In this document: positions 9,201-18,084 of the stretch, one piece after another | Layout of the letters: every line of letters starts with the position of its first letter | Numbering within the stretch: position 1 is the first letter of the stretch | DNA from: Paracoccaceae bacterium | GTDB lineage: Bacteria; Pseudomonadota; Alphaproteobacteria; Rhodobacterales; Rhodobacteraceae | NCBI GenBank assembly: GCA_021741245.1 | Contig: JAIOYF010000014.1 | Location: forward strand, 1-64,000 | Direction: 5' to 3' | Length of the DNA: 64,000 bases | Program-made: the position numbers and the translations under genes | The notes under the pieces: generated by a model | Told to the model about the DNA's origin: nothing | Databases searched by the model: none | The model's input: only the letters and a program-made list of their open reading frames with translations

Positions 9201-9562
9201 CCGGGTAAGTCACCCCGGATCTGATCGATGGCGTCTTTGGTATCTTGAACGGCTTTGTCGGTCGTCACCTCCATGCGATACTCGACGATGGTGGTCGAGA
9301 TGCCGTCGTTAACGCTGGAGTTGACGTTCTTGACGCCGGTGATGCCCGCCACGGCATCTTCGATCTTTTTGGTAACCTGACTTTCCATCTCGGCCGGGGC
9401 GGCACCGGGCTGGGCCACGGTCACCGCGACCAAGGGCACGTCGATGTTGGGAAAGCGCGTGATTGGCAGGCTGTTAAAACTTTGCCAGCCAAGCACCATC
9501 AGCATGAAAAATGCCAGTATGGGGGCGATGGGGTTGCGGATTGACCATGCAGAGAAATTCAT
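6290..9562 (-). CDS. RND (HAE1/AcrB-type) efflux pump inner-membrane transporter
   Basis: A 1090-residue proton-driven efflux pump with two repeated halves, each with large periplasmic domains and six transmembrane segments. Helix 4 carries ATGILVDDAIVEIENIARHI with the paired Asp of the proton relay; helix 1 is NPIAPILAFFMLMVLGW. GAGGGG sits six bases before the ATG at 9562, so the GTG one codon earlier is less likely. The adaptor gene is directly upstream and TetR is first in the operon. Substrates are unknown; no outer-membrane TolC-type gene is in this cluster. Confidence 0.92.
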   Translation of the reverse strand: MNFSAWSIRNPIAPILAFFMLMVLGWQSFNSLPITRFPNIDVPLVAVTVAQPGAAPAEMESQVTKKIEDAVAGITGVKNVNSSVNDGISTTIVEYRMEVTTDKAVQDTKDAIDQIRGDLPGSIEAPIVTRVDVEGQAIMTFAVSAPNMSLEEISWFVDDVITRGLQGRPGVGRITRFGGADREIRVELDPVKLDSFGISASAVNQQLRATNANLGSGRSELGNGEQAIRTLGDAQTVELLAQTTIALPSGRYVRLSDLGQVIDTYEELRSFSRLNGEQVVSIAVFRAKGASEVSVAETVNAQLDIIRAANPEVEIKLVDETVFYTYGNYEAALSTLIEGAILAILVVLAFLKNWRATLIAAVALPLSAVPTFFVMDLLGFSLNLVSFLALTLATGILVDDAIVEIENIARHIRMGKTPFRAAIEAADEIGLAVIATTFTIVAVFVPVSFMPGIPGQYFSQFGMTVAISVMFSLLVARLITPMMAAYFMRDKDAHAEDETDGFIMRNYLRIIRQSLRFRYVTLLGAIGILAVSIYFMIQIPGSFIPPEDVSRIPISVELPPGSTLAETDKTTQAMVEAIKDVEWVDNIFVLGGSSPTGDRDIRRASVTVLLKRLDHSLLLKLSEISRRIPYVGQYIPAVENTGRTRPQNEIEAQIFARLANVPDVRAFKLNDRGQRDLSFSILSSNDADLNLAVARLEGALSGDPLLANVASEGALPRPEIQISPRVEEAARLGITTMQIAEVVRVATIGDVDAALAKLSIDNRLIPVRVRLNDSAREDINRIAALKVTTSTGVSVPLSTVADVKISEGPSTVNRLNRERLATIGANLPVGVALGTATERFKEIVSSVELPPTVRVAESGDAEVQNELMGSFANAMIMGLMLVLTVLILLFKSVIQPFTILLSLPLAIGGVAAALILTGSAVSMPVLIGILMLMGIVTKNAILLIDFAIEMRHQGMDKYKAVMEAGHKRARPIVMTSIAMSAGMLPSALGVGEGGSFRAPMATAVIGGIIVSTVLSLVIVPAFYLIMDDLSRLMSWVFGRFIGKKEAEEPMPAADVLAERIALLDAEQRYLRDRIDAMSGPRIVKPLEAAE

Positions 9563-9572
9563 CACGCGCCCC

Positions 9573-10754
9573 TCAATTCATATCAGGAATAGGATTGATA
9601 TGATCGCCATCACGGACGAACGCGCCCGCCTTGGTGACCACCACATCGCCCACTTCCAAGCCAGACTGGATTTCAACCCAACCCCCATCACGAATGCCTG
9701 CCGTGACCACAACCTGTTCTGCCATGTTGTCTTTTATACGCATGACGGTTGTGTTCCCGGCCATGGATCCAACAGCGGTCACGGGAACCGCCAAGGTGTC
9801 GCGCTCATCAATCAGAACTTCCGCCTCGACATACATCCCGGCACGCACAAGCCTTGGCTCGTTTACCTCGATGCGGGCGCGCCCAAGTCGTGAGGCGGCG
9901 TCAATGGTCGGTTCAATCAAGCGAACCGTCCCGGACAATGGCTCTGTTCCGCCCACCAGATGCAAGACTGCCGTCTGACCGATCCGCAAACGCAACAGGT
10001 CTGTTTCCGAAACATCGGCATTCAATTCCAAGGCACCGTCGCGGTTCATCCTGAACATCGGTTGCCCTGCGGCCGACGCAACAGCGCCAACCTGCGCGTT
10101 TCGCTCGGTTATCTCGCCACTGACCGGGGCTTTGACTTCGGTCCGGCTGAGTTGAAGATCAACATTGGCCAGTTGCGCCTCCACAAAAGCAAGCTGCGCG
10201 CGGGCGGCTTCCAAGGATTGCATGGCAACTGTCACACGGGCTGTCGCGGAAATCGCTGCGGCATTCGCCGTATCAGCGGCCGCTTGCGATGCCGACCCTT
10301 GGGCCCGCAGTTTTGCCGTACGATCCTTGACGCGCTGCGCCTCGGCGGCCGAGGAACGGGCATCAACAAGTTGCGCCTCGACTTGGGCGATTGTGGCGCG
10401 GGCAGATGCAAGCGAGGCTGCAAATTGGCTCTTTTGCAGATCCAGCGTGGTCTTGGACAAAACGGCCAGAACCTGCCCTTCGGTCACGAAATCGCCGACA
10501 TCCGCCAAGAGCTTTTCAATTGGCTGCCCTTCGATCAATGGGGCGACCAGAACCGTTTCGACGGGCGCAATAAGGCCCGTCACGATGGCCCGATCCTGCA
10601 AAACGCGGTTGCCGATCGTTGTGACCGAAATCGCTGGAAAAGCTTGTTTTGCAGCTGGGGCCGGATCAGTTGCAGCATTTGCTGTCTCTGCAATTCCGGG
10701 CTGGGCGATGCCAAGCACTGTCACGAAAAGGGAAGTTATCAAGAGAGGACGCAT
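9573..10754 (-). CDS. RND efflux periplasmic adaptor (membrane fusion protein)
   Basis: A 393-residue adaptor that links the inner-membrane pump to an outer-membrane channel. It has an N-terminal signal sequence (MRPLLITSLFVTVLGIAQPG), a biotinyl-lipoyl-like part (VLVAPLIEGQPIEKLLADVG), a long Ala-rich coiled coil at about residues 105-205, and the second lipoyl half around LSRTEVKAPVSGEITERNAQ. It lies between the TetR gene and the pump on the same strand with gaps of only a few bases, so all three are probably one transcript. Confidence 0.9.
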   Translation of the reverse strand: MRPLLITSLFVTVLGIAQPGIAETANAATDPAPAAKQAFPAISVTTIGNRVLQDRAIVTGLIAPVETVLVAPLIEGQPIEKLLADVGDFVTEGQVLAVLSKTTLDLQKSQFAASLASARATIAQVEAQLVDARSSAAEAQRVKDRTAKLRAQGSASQAAADTANAAAISATARVTVAMQSLEAARAQLAFVEAQLANVDLQLSRTEVKAPVSGEITERNAQVGAVASAAGQPMFRMNRDGALELNADVSETDLLRLRIGQTAVLHLVGGTEPLSGTVRLIEPTIDAASRLGRARIEVNEPRLVRAGMYVEAEVLIDERDTLAVPVTAVGSMAGNTTVMRIKDNMAEQVVVTAGIRDGGWVEIQSGLEVGDVVVTKAGAFVRDGDHINPIPDMN

Positions 10755-10758
10755 CTAT

Positions 10759-11373
10759 TCAGCCTTTCGCGGCAGACTGGGAAATTTCTTCGAGGGTCTG
10801 GTCGATTGTACGCATAACCAACTGCTTGAGATCACTTCCATTCGGTTGGTTTGGCGCCTGCATGGCGCAGGCTTTTACAAGCAGGATCAGGAACTGGGCC
10901 TGCGGCCGCCAGCGATCCATCGCGACGGCATGGGGCACACCGGTGGCTATGCCAAACACAGCCGTCAGATGGTTTACGACGTTTTCTTCCATCTTGCAGG
11001 CTGCAGCACCTATCTCGGGCTTGCGGAGGGCGGCGGCAGTGATCTCGGCCCAGATTTGGCCTTCGCCATCACATTTCCCATCCGCTATTCGCAATTCGAT
11101 GGTCCGCCTGAGCGCGGCAATCGGATTCGGATCAACCAGAATGACCCTGAAATCTTGTTCCATCTCGGCGATATCGAAGGCAATCAACGCCTCAACAATC
11201 GCGTCTTTGGAGGGAAAGTAGCGATAGAAGTTCCCGACACTCATGCCAGCTTTGCGGGCAATGTCTTGCATTGACGCCCCATCAAAGCCTTTTTCAGCAA
11301 AGGCGCGGCGCGCGCTGTCCAGAATCTCTGCGGTGCGCAGGTCTGCAACGGGGATGGTGGTGGCCTGATTCAT
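10759..11373 (-). CDS. TetR/AcrR-family repressor of the RND operon
   Basis: A 204-residue regulator with an N-terminal helix-turn-helix (ARRAFAEKGFDGASMQDIAR, then KAGMSVGNFYRYFPSKDAIV) and a ligand-binding C-terminal domain. It is the first gene of its own efflux operon, five bases before the adaptor gene. A perfect 16-bp palindrome lies about 26 bases upstream of its start, indicating autorepression of the whole operon, relieved by a pump substrate. The ligand is not predictable. Confidence 0.88.
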   Translation of the reverse strand: MNQATTIPVADLRTAEILDSARRAFAEKGFDGASMQDIARKAGMSVGNFYRYFPSKDAIVEALIAFDIAEMEQDFRVILVDPNPIAALRRTIELRIADGKCDGEGQIWAEITAAALRKPEIGAAACKMEENVVNHLTAVFGIATGVPHAVAMDRWRPQAQFLILLVKACAMQAPNQPNGSDLKQLVMRTIDQTLEEISQSAAKG

Positions 11374-11398
11374 GAAGGCGATCTATGTTGACGTGAGA

Positions 11399-11414
11399 GA
11401 ATGAACGTTCATTC
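11399..11414. promoter_or_regulatory. Palindromic TetR/AcrR operator upstream of the efflux operon
   Basis: GAATGAACGTTCATTC is a perfect 16-bp palindrome just upstream of the tetR-adaptor-pump operon. Its length, symmetry and position are typical of TetR-family operators. It shares AATGAACG with the operator-like repeat at 1821-1837. Confidence 0.75.
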
Positions 11415-11496
11415 ACCACTTAGATGAGCCTGTGAAAAGATCAAGACCAAATCTCGAAGAATCCGCGGCGATGCAGCAAGAGGGCATCAGACCGCA

Positions 11497-11532
11497 CAAA
11501 AATAATGCAGCCGGGCTTGGGCGGCCCGGCTG
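11497..11532 (-). terminator. Rho-independent terminator of the small membrane-protein gene
   Basis: On the minus strand CAGCCGGGC (11532-11524) pairs with GCCCGGCTG (11516-11508), then ATTATTTTT follows. It lies about 60 bases after the stop of the gene at 11594-11800. Confidence 0.8.
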
Positions 11533-11593
11533 TCTTAGAGGAGGAGAAGGAAACACGTCGATCTTGTCTGACTGTCTTCTTAGTGGCCTTGGT

Positions 11594-11800
11594 TTACGAC
11601 ACCAAAGCCGAAATCGCCCAAACCCAGAAGCCAGCACCCAGCACAACTGAGGGGAGCAGCCACCAACCGGACGGAAGGCTCTTGTGATCTTCAGCAGCAT
11701 TTTCTTGGGTAAAAGTGCCACCAAAACTTGCACGCAGTCGGTCCGATGATGCCTTATCAGCCGAAAAACCCCAGGTCGTTTCCGAATGAACTGTTTGCAT
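11594..11800 (-). CDS. Small single-pass membrane protein, unknown function
   Basis: A 68-residue protein I do not recognise. It has a polar N-terminal half (MQTVHSETTWGFSADKASSD) and one hydrophobic segment near the C-terminus (WWLLPSVVLGAGFWVWAIS). GGAG lies six bases before the ATG at 11800, better than the ATG at 11830. It is a single-gene unit with its own strong terminator, which supports it being real. The role is unknown. Confidence 0.6.
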   Translation of the reverse strand: MQTVHSETTWGFSADKASSDRLRASFGGTFTQENAAEDHKSLPSGWWLLPSVVLGAGFWVWAISALVS

Positions 11801-12073
11801 CTCTCGCTCCGTCTGCTTTCGTTGAGCCATGCAAAAGTTCTATCAAACCATCCAGTCTGCAAGCGACTCCGCATAAGGATGGTGATCTATCCCTTTGGGA
11901 CACAAGTTACCTACGTGTGGATGGTATTGATGCTGGTTTACCCATGCTTTTGGCGATTTCGCATGATTTGGCCCGTCACAATTGGATCATCACATGCGAC
12001 TCAGCTTGGGGAACCAGCGTCACGAAATTGGGGAACAGGGCGTCAGCGCTCTTACTGGAGTGTTGTGTGTGAC

Positions 12074-13978
12074 CTAACGATCTGCGTGTAGCTTGTGAAC
12101 GCGTGCTTTCAGCAGCCCCTCCATAATGGTCGGACGAAACGGTTTGACCACGACGTCTTCCATACCGGCGTCAAGACAAAGCTCGCGTGTTTCAAGATCT
12201 GTATGGGCGGTGACCCCAACAATCATTGTGTGCGGACCAGCCTCGGTTGCCCTGAAACGACGCGTGGCTTCAATGCCGTCAATTCCCGGCATGCTGACAT
12301 CCATGAAGATGATGTCAAACTTCTCGACGGCGAGCGTATCCAATGCCGCCTGGCCATCTTGGGCGCAGAGCGTCACGCACCCATACCGATGCAGAAGGCG
12401 CGCCAGAACTTCCCGGTTGATTTCTGCATCATCGACAACCAGCACCCTGAGCGCATAGACCGACGCTGACGCATCCCGCTTTGCAGCCTGTTCTGCAGGC
12501 GCAACTTTATTGCCGCGAGGCAGGTCAATGCGAACCTTGAATGAAGAGCCTTTTCCCAGAACCGAGGTAACCTGCAAATCGCCAGACATCGCGGCAACTG
12601 CCCGGTTGACCAGCGACAGCCCGATCCCTGCGCCCTCTTCTATGCGCGAATAGCGGTCATTGCCTGTTTCGAACTCTTGGAGCAGCCGATCCTTTTGTGA
12701 AATGTCAAATCCGATACCCGTATCTGCAATCGTAAGGGTGACCCTGTTCCGGCTTTGGTCAGCCGTCGCAATATCCAAGCTGACGTCGATGGTCCCGTTC
12801 TTGGTGAATTTAAGCGCGTTGCCGATCAGGTTCTGAACGATCTGTCGAAAAAGATAGGCATCCCCAAGAACCCCCGCAGCGTTCAGACCGGACCGCATGA
12901 AGTTGATCCGATTTCCGCTTTTCCGGGCATAGGCGGCTTGCTGATCAATGACATCTTGCACCAAGTCCACAAAATCAAAATTGTCGGCAGCCAAATCCGA
13001 GCCGATGCGCGTCTCAAGCCGGGTTACCTCCAGTATCCGATTGACTTGATCAAGGGCGGCTTCGCTTGCACGCGATGCGATACGAAAAAGATCGTAAAGC
13101 TCACGCTCGTCTATTCCGTGGTGCCCCATCAACTCAAGCGCCGAGATGACCCCGTGCAAGGGCGTTCGCAATTCATGGCTCATCATACTCAGAAAGTGGG
13201 TCTTTGCCTTGTCGCGATGCAGCGCCATCCTCATTTGTTGATCAGCCTGTTCGGCCGTGACCTTTGCTTCTTCCAGTCGGATTCGGTCGGTGACATCTTG
13301 AAAAACAATAACAGAGAGTTGGCCATCATCATCGCTTGTCGTCTCGACTGTGATCTCAGAAAAGTGCGCTTCGCCCCTCAGGTTTATGAACCGAAATGGG
13401 TCTGAATTGGCAGCAAGATCGGGGCGGTTTTTCGAAAGATAGGATCGCCATGTCTCTTTCGGAAAAACCTCTTCAAGATGGCTTACAGGCCCAACCATCT
13501 TGATCATGGCCGCATTGCTTTCCAGCACTCGGCCATCTGCCTCGGCGACCAAGATCCCTACACCAATCGAATTGAAGATTAGCCCATATGTGCTTTCCTT
13601 GCGCGCCTTTGCGGAAACCACTGTGTTCCCTTGATCCAGCTGTCTTGTAGGGATTGGCAATGGTTGAATCTGATCCGGGGGATTCAGTCGCAGAAGCGTG
13701 ACACGCTCTGCACCAAAACCATCAAGGCCAGTCAGCTTGCCATATTCCCACGCGCCATCACCTCGCCGAACACCGCAAGGAACAGGCATATTCGTTCCCA
13801 AGGTCATTTTCAGGCTGCGCAGGAACACTTCATCGCGGAAATCAAACCCGATCCTGGTTCGAAAGGTCGCGTTACATTCAGCCACAGAGCCAGACGCATC
13901 CAGAATGGCGGCAGGTGTATTTTCCGCTTCCAAGATGGCAGCGGTGATCCGCAGATCACTCAGCCCAACTCTTGCCAT
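12074..13978 (-). CDS. Hybrid sensor histidine kinase (PAS-HisKA-HATPase-REC)
   Basis: A 634-residue soluble hybrid kinase with no transmembrane segment. It contains PAS-like sensing regions (about residues 10-80 and 130-250), HisKA with phospho-acceptor His in MMSHELRTPLHGVISALELM, an ATPase domain (LIGNALKFTKNG, ADTGIGF, GAGIGLSLV), and a C-terminal receiver with acidic LVVDDAEINRE, phospho-Asp in IIFMDVSMPG and Lys in VVKPFRP. The start is set at MARVGLSDLR, which overlaps the end of the upstream MetOD1-like gene by about 23 bases; an ATG at 14107 is less likely. No separate output regulator is adjacent, so the signal may pass to a phosphotransfer protein elsewhere. The signal is unknown. 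Confidence 0.85.
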   Translation of the reverse strand: MARVGLSDLRITAAILEAENTPAAILDASGSVAECNATFRTRIGFDFRDEVFLRSLKMTLGTNMPVPCGVRRGDGAWEYGKLTGLDGFGAERVTLLRLNPPDQIQPLPIPTRQLDQGNTVVSAKARKESTYGLIFNSIGVGILVAEADGRVLESNAAMIKMVGPVSHLEEVFPKETWRSYLSKNRPDLAANSDPFRFINLRGEAHFSEITVETTSDDDGQLSVIVFQDVTDRIRLEEAKVTAEQADQQMRMALHRDKAKTHFLSMMSHELRTPLHGVISALELMGHHGIDERELYDLFRIASRASEAALDQVNRILEVTRLETRIGSDLAADNFDFVDLVQDVIDQQAAYARKSGNRINFMRSGLNAAGVLGDAYLFRQIVQNLIGNALKFTKNGTIDVSLDIATADQSRNRVTLTIADTGIGFDISQKDRLLQEFETGNDRYSRIEEGAGIGLSLVNRAVAAMSGDLQVTSVLGKGSSFKVRIDLPRGNKVAPAEQAAKRDASASVYALRVLVVDDAEINREVLARLLHRYGCVTLCAQDGQAALDTLAVEKFDIIFMDVSMPGIDGIEATRRFRATEAGPHTMIVGVTAHTDLETRELCLDAGMEDVVVKPFRPTIMEGLLKARVHKLHADR

Positions 13979-14411
13979 TGTATTCACGCCCCTTTGCGTC
14001 GCTTCGTTCAAAAGGAACCACAACACGACACATCCCATGGCCCGCAGCGACAAGCTTTTGAAGCGCAGCCCTGGCGTATCCCCGGCTTTCTGCTGCGATG
14101 TAACCAAAGACGGTTGACGTCATCATGCACAGTGACCTTCTGCCAATCCCCCGGCTGCCTAACGGGCAATCTTGATGGACAAATGTGATCCCGCGCTCAT
14201 CCATTTCTTGAAGCTCAAATATCCCGCCGATGCGTTTTTTGAGGTCAACAAGAACCTCTGGGATGCGGTCATGCAAAAGATCTTGTGCCGGATTGTCACG
14301 ATAGGTCTTGTAAGTCCCTTGACCAATCATGTGACCCACGAGGCCTGCCAGCGTGACTGACAGGTCCCTGTCAGAGGCAAGGACAAATTCTTTGCCTGCG
14401 AGATTGGACAC
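13956..14411 (-). CDS. MetOD1-like (metanogen output domain 1) small signalling protein
   Basis: A 151-residue protein. The C-terminal half (TFVHQDCPLGS, then SLCMMTSTVFGYIAAESRGY and AGHGMCRVVV) resembles the metanogen output domain found near signal-transduction genes in roseobacters; the assignment is from recalled pattern and not secure. Three Cys in this part could bind a ligand or metal. GGAG lies six bases before the GTG at 14411, which I prefer over a TTG at 14423. Its 3' end overlaps the hybrid kinase start, so the two should be translated together and probably work together, as sensor/effector partner of the kinase. Confidence 0.6.
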   Translation of the reverse strand: MSNLAGKEFVLASDRDLSVTLAGLVGHMIGQGTYKTYRDNPAQDLLHDRIPEVLVDLKKRIGGIFELQEMDERGITFVHQDCPLGSRGIGRRSLCMMTSTVFGYIAAESRGYARAALQKLVAAGHGMCRVVVPFERSDAKGREYNGKSWAE

Positions 14412-14981
14412 ATTTTTCTCCAATGTATTCGAGTGCCAGTAAACTGAGCGGGAACCAAAACGGAGAAAAGCAAAGGGTCGATGCTACTGTGGGTTGATCT
14501 AACAGACATCAAAAGAAGATGTAAGGACCTGATGACGACAAACCTTCTTGTGATGACCTTGCTTTGTTTTCCCAGTTTGGGCGATGCGTCTTGCGCCATT
14601 GCGGCTTCTGTTTTCCGTCACGGGCAGAGGTTGTTTGGGCTGTCACAAGATGTTCGTGATGGGCTGATGTTGTCAAACACGCGGCATATCCTAGGCTTCC
14701 CCACACCCAGAAATACCCATGTTTCATTGGCCAAACAGGACTGCTCCTTATGGGATGTCATCCAATCGGCTGCAAAGCCTTTCACTTCTGGAATAAGCGT
14801 TGACCCATGTTGGACCCGCGACCGCGTCTTTTGATCTGGCGACGACCGGACCCGCATCATCTCGCAAAGGGGCGGTTCACAAGGGCGTTATCATTTGCAC
14901 GCTATGGAACTTGGGAGCTGCCGGGATTGTCGCCGCGTCGCATCCCCGCCTCTGAGCCGTTCTGAACACGCGAAACCCCAC
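14412..14981. other. Intergenic region without recognisable gene
   Basis: About 570 bases between the MetOD1-like gene and the broken phosphatase gene. Open frames here (for example 14481-14834 plus, 14618-14860 minus) show no family motif, no good ribosome site and no hydrophobic or domain pattern. It must contain the minus-strand promoter for the kinase pair. It may include remains of sequence lost when the neighbouring phosphatase gene decayed, but nothing is identifiable. Confidence 0.5.
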
Positions 14982-16491
14982 ATGACCCATTCCTGTAAGA
15001 CGTTGATCCTGGCGACAACGGCCTTGATCGCACTTTGTCGTATGAGTTGGCCTTCGTTATGCCAGATAGCCGCACCGTTTATACCGGCAACGACCAGACC
15101 AACGGCGCGATGTTCCGCTTTGTTGCCGATACCGCTGGAGATCTGTCTTCAGGCGAGCTGTTTGCGGCGAAGCTGACGTTGCGGCCGACGCCTGCCCCAC
15201 CGGCTTTACCCCGATCGACACCGAAAATGGCCCGGAATGTCTGACACTAAAGACAACAAATGTCATGGGCATGTCGGCGGATGAGATCAAGCTGGCGGCC
15301 TCGCGTCTGGAAACGGCGCGTTTTGCGGCGGTGATGGGGGCGACCTCGGAATTCCGCAAGATGGAAGGCATCACCTTCGACCCCAAGCGCAACAAGCTGT
15401 ATATGGCGATCTCGGATCTGGCCAAGGGCATGGCGGGCGCGTCCAAACTGGCGGGCACAGCTGATGACATCAATCTCAAGTCCAACAAGTGCGGCGCGGT
15501 CATGCAGCTGTCGGTGGGCGCCGATATCGCAACGACCGATATGGAGGTCTTGGTGGCCGGTGGCCCGGTCAACAGCAGCGCAGTCGTCAACGCCTGCGCG
15601 ATCAACAACATCGCCTCGCCCGACAACGTCACGATGGGCTTTAACGACAGCACCCTGCTGATCGCCGAAGACACCGATCACCACCAAAACGACGTCTTGT
15701 GGGCCTATGACTTGGAGGCGGGGTCGCTGACCCGTCTGCTGACGACGCCTTACGGGTCCGAAGTCACCTCACCGTTCTATTACAAGAACATCGATGACAA
15801 ATACGACTATCTCGTCACCGTCGTGCAGCACCCCTACGGCGAATGCGACGAGGATATGGCGCAGTCGCCAGACGACACCCGCGCCCATATCGGCTATGTC
15901 GCCATTCCAGCCAAGGTTCAGGCCGGCGACACCGTCAGCTTCCAGCCGATGCCATTTGCCGCCACCGATGCCGAAAAGCGGATGGTCAAGTTTACCGACA
16001 GCATGGTGCTGAACGGGACTGAGGTGGAACTGAACGGCTATCGGACGCTGATCCGGTCGGGCGACAAGGTGGGCGAGGTCGTGTTCGGTCAGGCCGTGGC
16101 CCGCGACGGAACGGCGCTGGTGGACTATGTCGACGGCGATCTGCCGGGCGGCGTGTCGACCTCGCAGGACCACACCACGCTGCACCGGACCGAGGCGGGC
16201 GAGGTGTTCTCGATCACGCAGTTCGAAGAAGAAGTTGGCACGATGTATATCGCAAGCCTTGACCATGATGCGGTCACAGGCACACTGGTCGTGACGGGTC
16301 TGAAGCCGGTCGATCTGTCGGCGGCCTTTGGCGGGTTCGACTTCTGCGCCGGGATGGCAACGCCTTGGGGCTCGCACCTTGGTGGTGAAGAATGGGACAT
16401 GGACGCCCGCGCGTTCGAGGCGGCCGGGATGGTCGACAAGGACTTTGACAAGTACCTGACCTACTTCGGCTTTAACGCCGCTGCGATGTAA
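14982..16491 (+). pseudogene. PhoX-type (DUF839) phosphatase, N-terminally deleted and frameshifted
   Basis: Fragments of one PhoX-family protein lie in three frames. A signal-peptide start MTHSCKTLILATTALIAL is at 14982; then a second frame reads LSYELAFVMPDSRTVYTGND and ADTAGDLSSGELFAAK (about 15035-15170); then a third frame from about 15175 reads DACPTGFTPIDTENGPECL and continues to 16491 with FRKMEGITFDPKRNKLYMA and HPYGECDEDM. The family normally has a longer region between signal peptide and VMPDSRTVY, which is missing. The 3' part alone could start at ATG 15265 (408 residues) but would lack export signal and metal-site residues. Enzymes of this family are calcium-dependent periplasmic phosphatases. 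Confidence 0.7.
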
Positions 16492-16510
16492 TCAGGTCTC
16501 TGCAAAGACA

Positions 16511-16543
16511 ATGCCGCCAGTGGGGTCACTGGCGGCATTTTTG
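16511..16543. terminator. Strong hairpin terminator between phoX remnant and ahcY
   Basis: ATGCCGCCAGTG (16511-16522) pairs perfectly with CACTGGCGGCAT (16527-16538), a 12-bp stem with loop GGGT and T5 after it. The sequence before the stem on the minus side is less T-rich, so it acts mainly on the plus strand but may also stop ahcY transcripts. Confidence 0.85.
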
Positions 16544-16560
16544 AAACGCTTTGGCGATGA

Positions 16561-17958
16561 TCAGTAGCGATAATGCTCTGATTTGAACGGACCGTTGATG
16601 GCAACGCCGATATAGTCGGCCTGATCCTTGCGCAGTTCCGTCAGTTTCACACCGATCCGCTTTAGGTGCAGGCGGGCCACTTTTTCGTCCAGCTCTTTGG
16701 GCAGAATGTAGACGCCGGGGGCATAATCCGCGCCCTTGGTCCACAATTCAATCTGCGCCAAGACTTGGTTGGTGAACGAGGCAGACATCACGAAAGACGG
16801 GTGCCCAGTCGCGTTGCCAAGGTTCAGCAAACGACCTTCGGACAGCAAAATGATCCGGCTGCCCGAAGGCATTTCGATCATATCGACCTGTTCCTTGATG
16901 TTGGTCCACTTGTGGTTTTTCAGGGCGGCAACCTGAATTTCATTGTCGAAGTGGCCGATGTTGCCAACGATGGCCATATCCTTCATCTCGCGAATATGCT
17001 CGATGCGGATCACGTCCTTGTTGCCGGTCGTGGTGATGAAAATGTCCGCGCTGTCGACCACATCTTCCAGCAGCACAACCTCGAACCCATCCATAGCCGC
17101 CTGAAGCGCGCAGATCGGGTCAACCTCGGTCACCTTGACGCGGGCACCAGCCCCTTGCAACGACGCGGCCGAGCCTTTGCCCACATCGCCATAGCCGCAG
17201 ACGACGGCCACTTTGCCTGCCATCATGGTGTCGGTGGCACGGCGGATACCGTCCACCAGCGACTCCTTGCAACCATACTTGTTGTCGAACTTGGACTTGG
17301 TGACAGAGTCATTGACGTTGATTGCTGGGAAGGGCAGCTGGCCCTTTTTGTGCAGATCATACAGGCGATGCACACCCGTAGTCGTTTCCTCGGAAACGCC
17401 CTTGATCGCGGCGCGCTGTTTGGTGAACCATCCGGGGCTTGCTGCAAGGCGCTTTTTGATCTGGTTGAACAGGCACACCTCTTCATCCGAGGTTGGAACG
17501 GCAATCAAATCCGTCTCGCCAGCCTCAACCCGAGCGCCCATAAGAATGTAAAGCGTTGCGTCGCCGCCATCGTCCAAGATCATGTTGCACGTGCCGCCTT
17601 CGCCACCGAACTGGAAGATCTTGTCGGTATATTCCCAATATTCTTCCAGCGTTTCGCCCTTGATCGCAAAGACGGGGGTTCCGCTTGCGGCAATCGCCGC
17701 AGCTGCATGATCTTGGGTCGAGAAAATGTTGCAAGACGCCCAGCGAACATCCGCGCCAAGCGCCACGAGGGTTTCAATCAGGACGGCGGTTTGAACCGTC
17801 ATATGCAAAGAACCGGCGATCCGGGCCCCCGTCAACGGCTTGGATGTGCCGAATTCTTCACGGCACGACATCAAGCCCGGCATTTCCGTTTCCGCAATCG
17901 TCAGCTCTTTGCGCCCAAAATCTGCAAGAGCGATGTCCTTCACAATGTAATCGGGCAT
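16561..17958 (-). CDS. ahcY: Adenosylhomocysteinase (S-adenosylhomocysteine hydrolase)
   Basis: A 465-residue NAD-dependent cytosolic enzyme that splits S-adenosylhomocysteine into adenosine and homocysteine, removing the product inhibitor of methyltransferases. Visible motifs: [40 protein letters not shown] with the NAD-site Lys, the nucleotide-binding [20 protein letters not shown], and the C-terminal ...KSEHYRY end typical of the family. It lies beyond hvrA and an HD hydrolase in the regA region, an order also described for Rhodobacter capsulatus. I saw no convincing SAH riboswitch in the 5' leader. Confidence 0.97.
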   Translation of the reverse strand: MPDYIVKDIALADFGRKELTIAETEMPGLMSCREEFGTSKPLTGARIAGSLHMTVQTAVLIETLVALGADVRWASCNIFSTQDHAAAAIAASGTPVFAIKGETLEEYWEYTDKIFQFGGEGGTCNMILDDGGDATLYILMGARVEAGETDLIAVPTSDEEVCLFNQIKKRLAASPGWFTKQRAAIKGVSEETTTGVHRLYDLHKKGQLPFPAINVNDSVTKSKFDNKYGCKESLVDGIRRATDTMMAGKVAVVCGYGDVGKGSAASLQGAGARVKVTEVDPICALQAAMDGFEVVLLEDVVDSADIFITTTGNKDVIRIEHIREMKDMAIVGNIGHFDNEIQVAALKNHKWTNIKEQVDMIEMPSGSRIILLSEGRLLNLGNATGHPSFVMSASFTNQVLAQIELWTKGADYAPGVYILPKELDEKVARLHLKRIGVKLTELRKDQADYIGVAINGPFKSEHYRY

Positions 17959-18084
17959 GTGTATCGAAACTCCATATTTGATCTGGGTCCATTATCATTG
18001 ATGAGCCTGATCGACAATGTTGGCCAACCTCGTAATCTGTAAATAAAACTTGTAAAGATCGAGCATAAAGACATCGGAGGCCGC

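Noticed and set aside
14481-14834. Plus-strand open frame of 117 codons in the gap before the phoX remnant
   Set aside because: No motif, no clear ribosome site, and composition unlike a normal protein.
17959-18084. Possible SAH or SAM riboswitch in the ahcY leader
   Set aside because: I could not fold the conserved core of a known SAH or SAM riboswitch from this short leader by eye.
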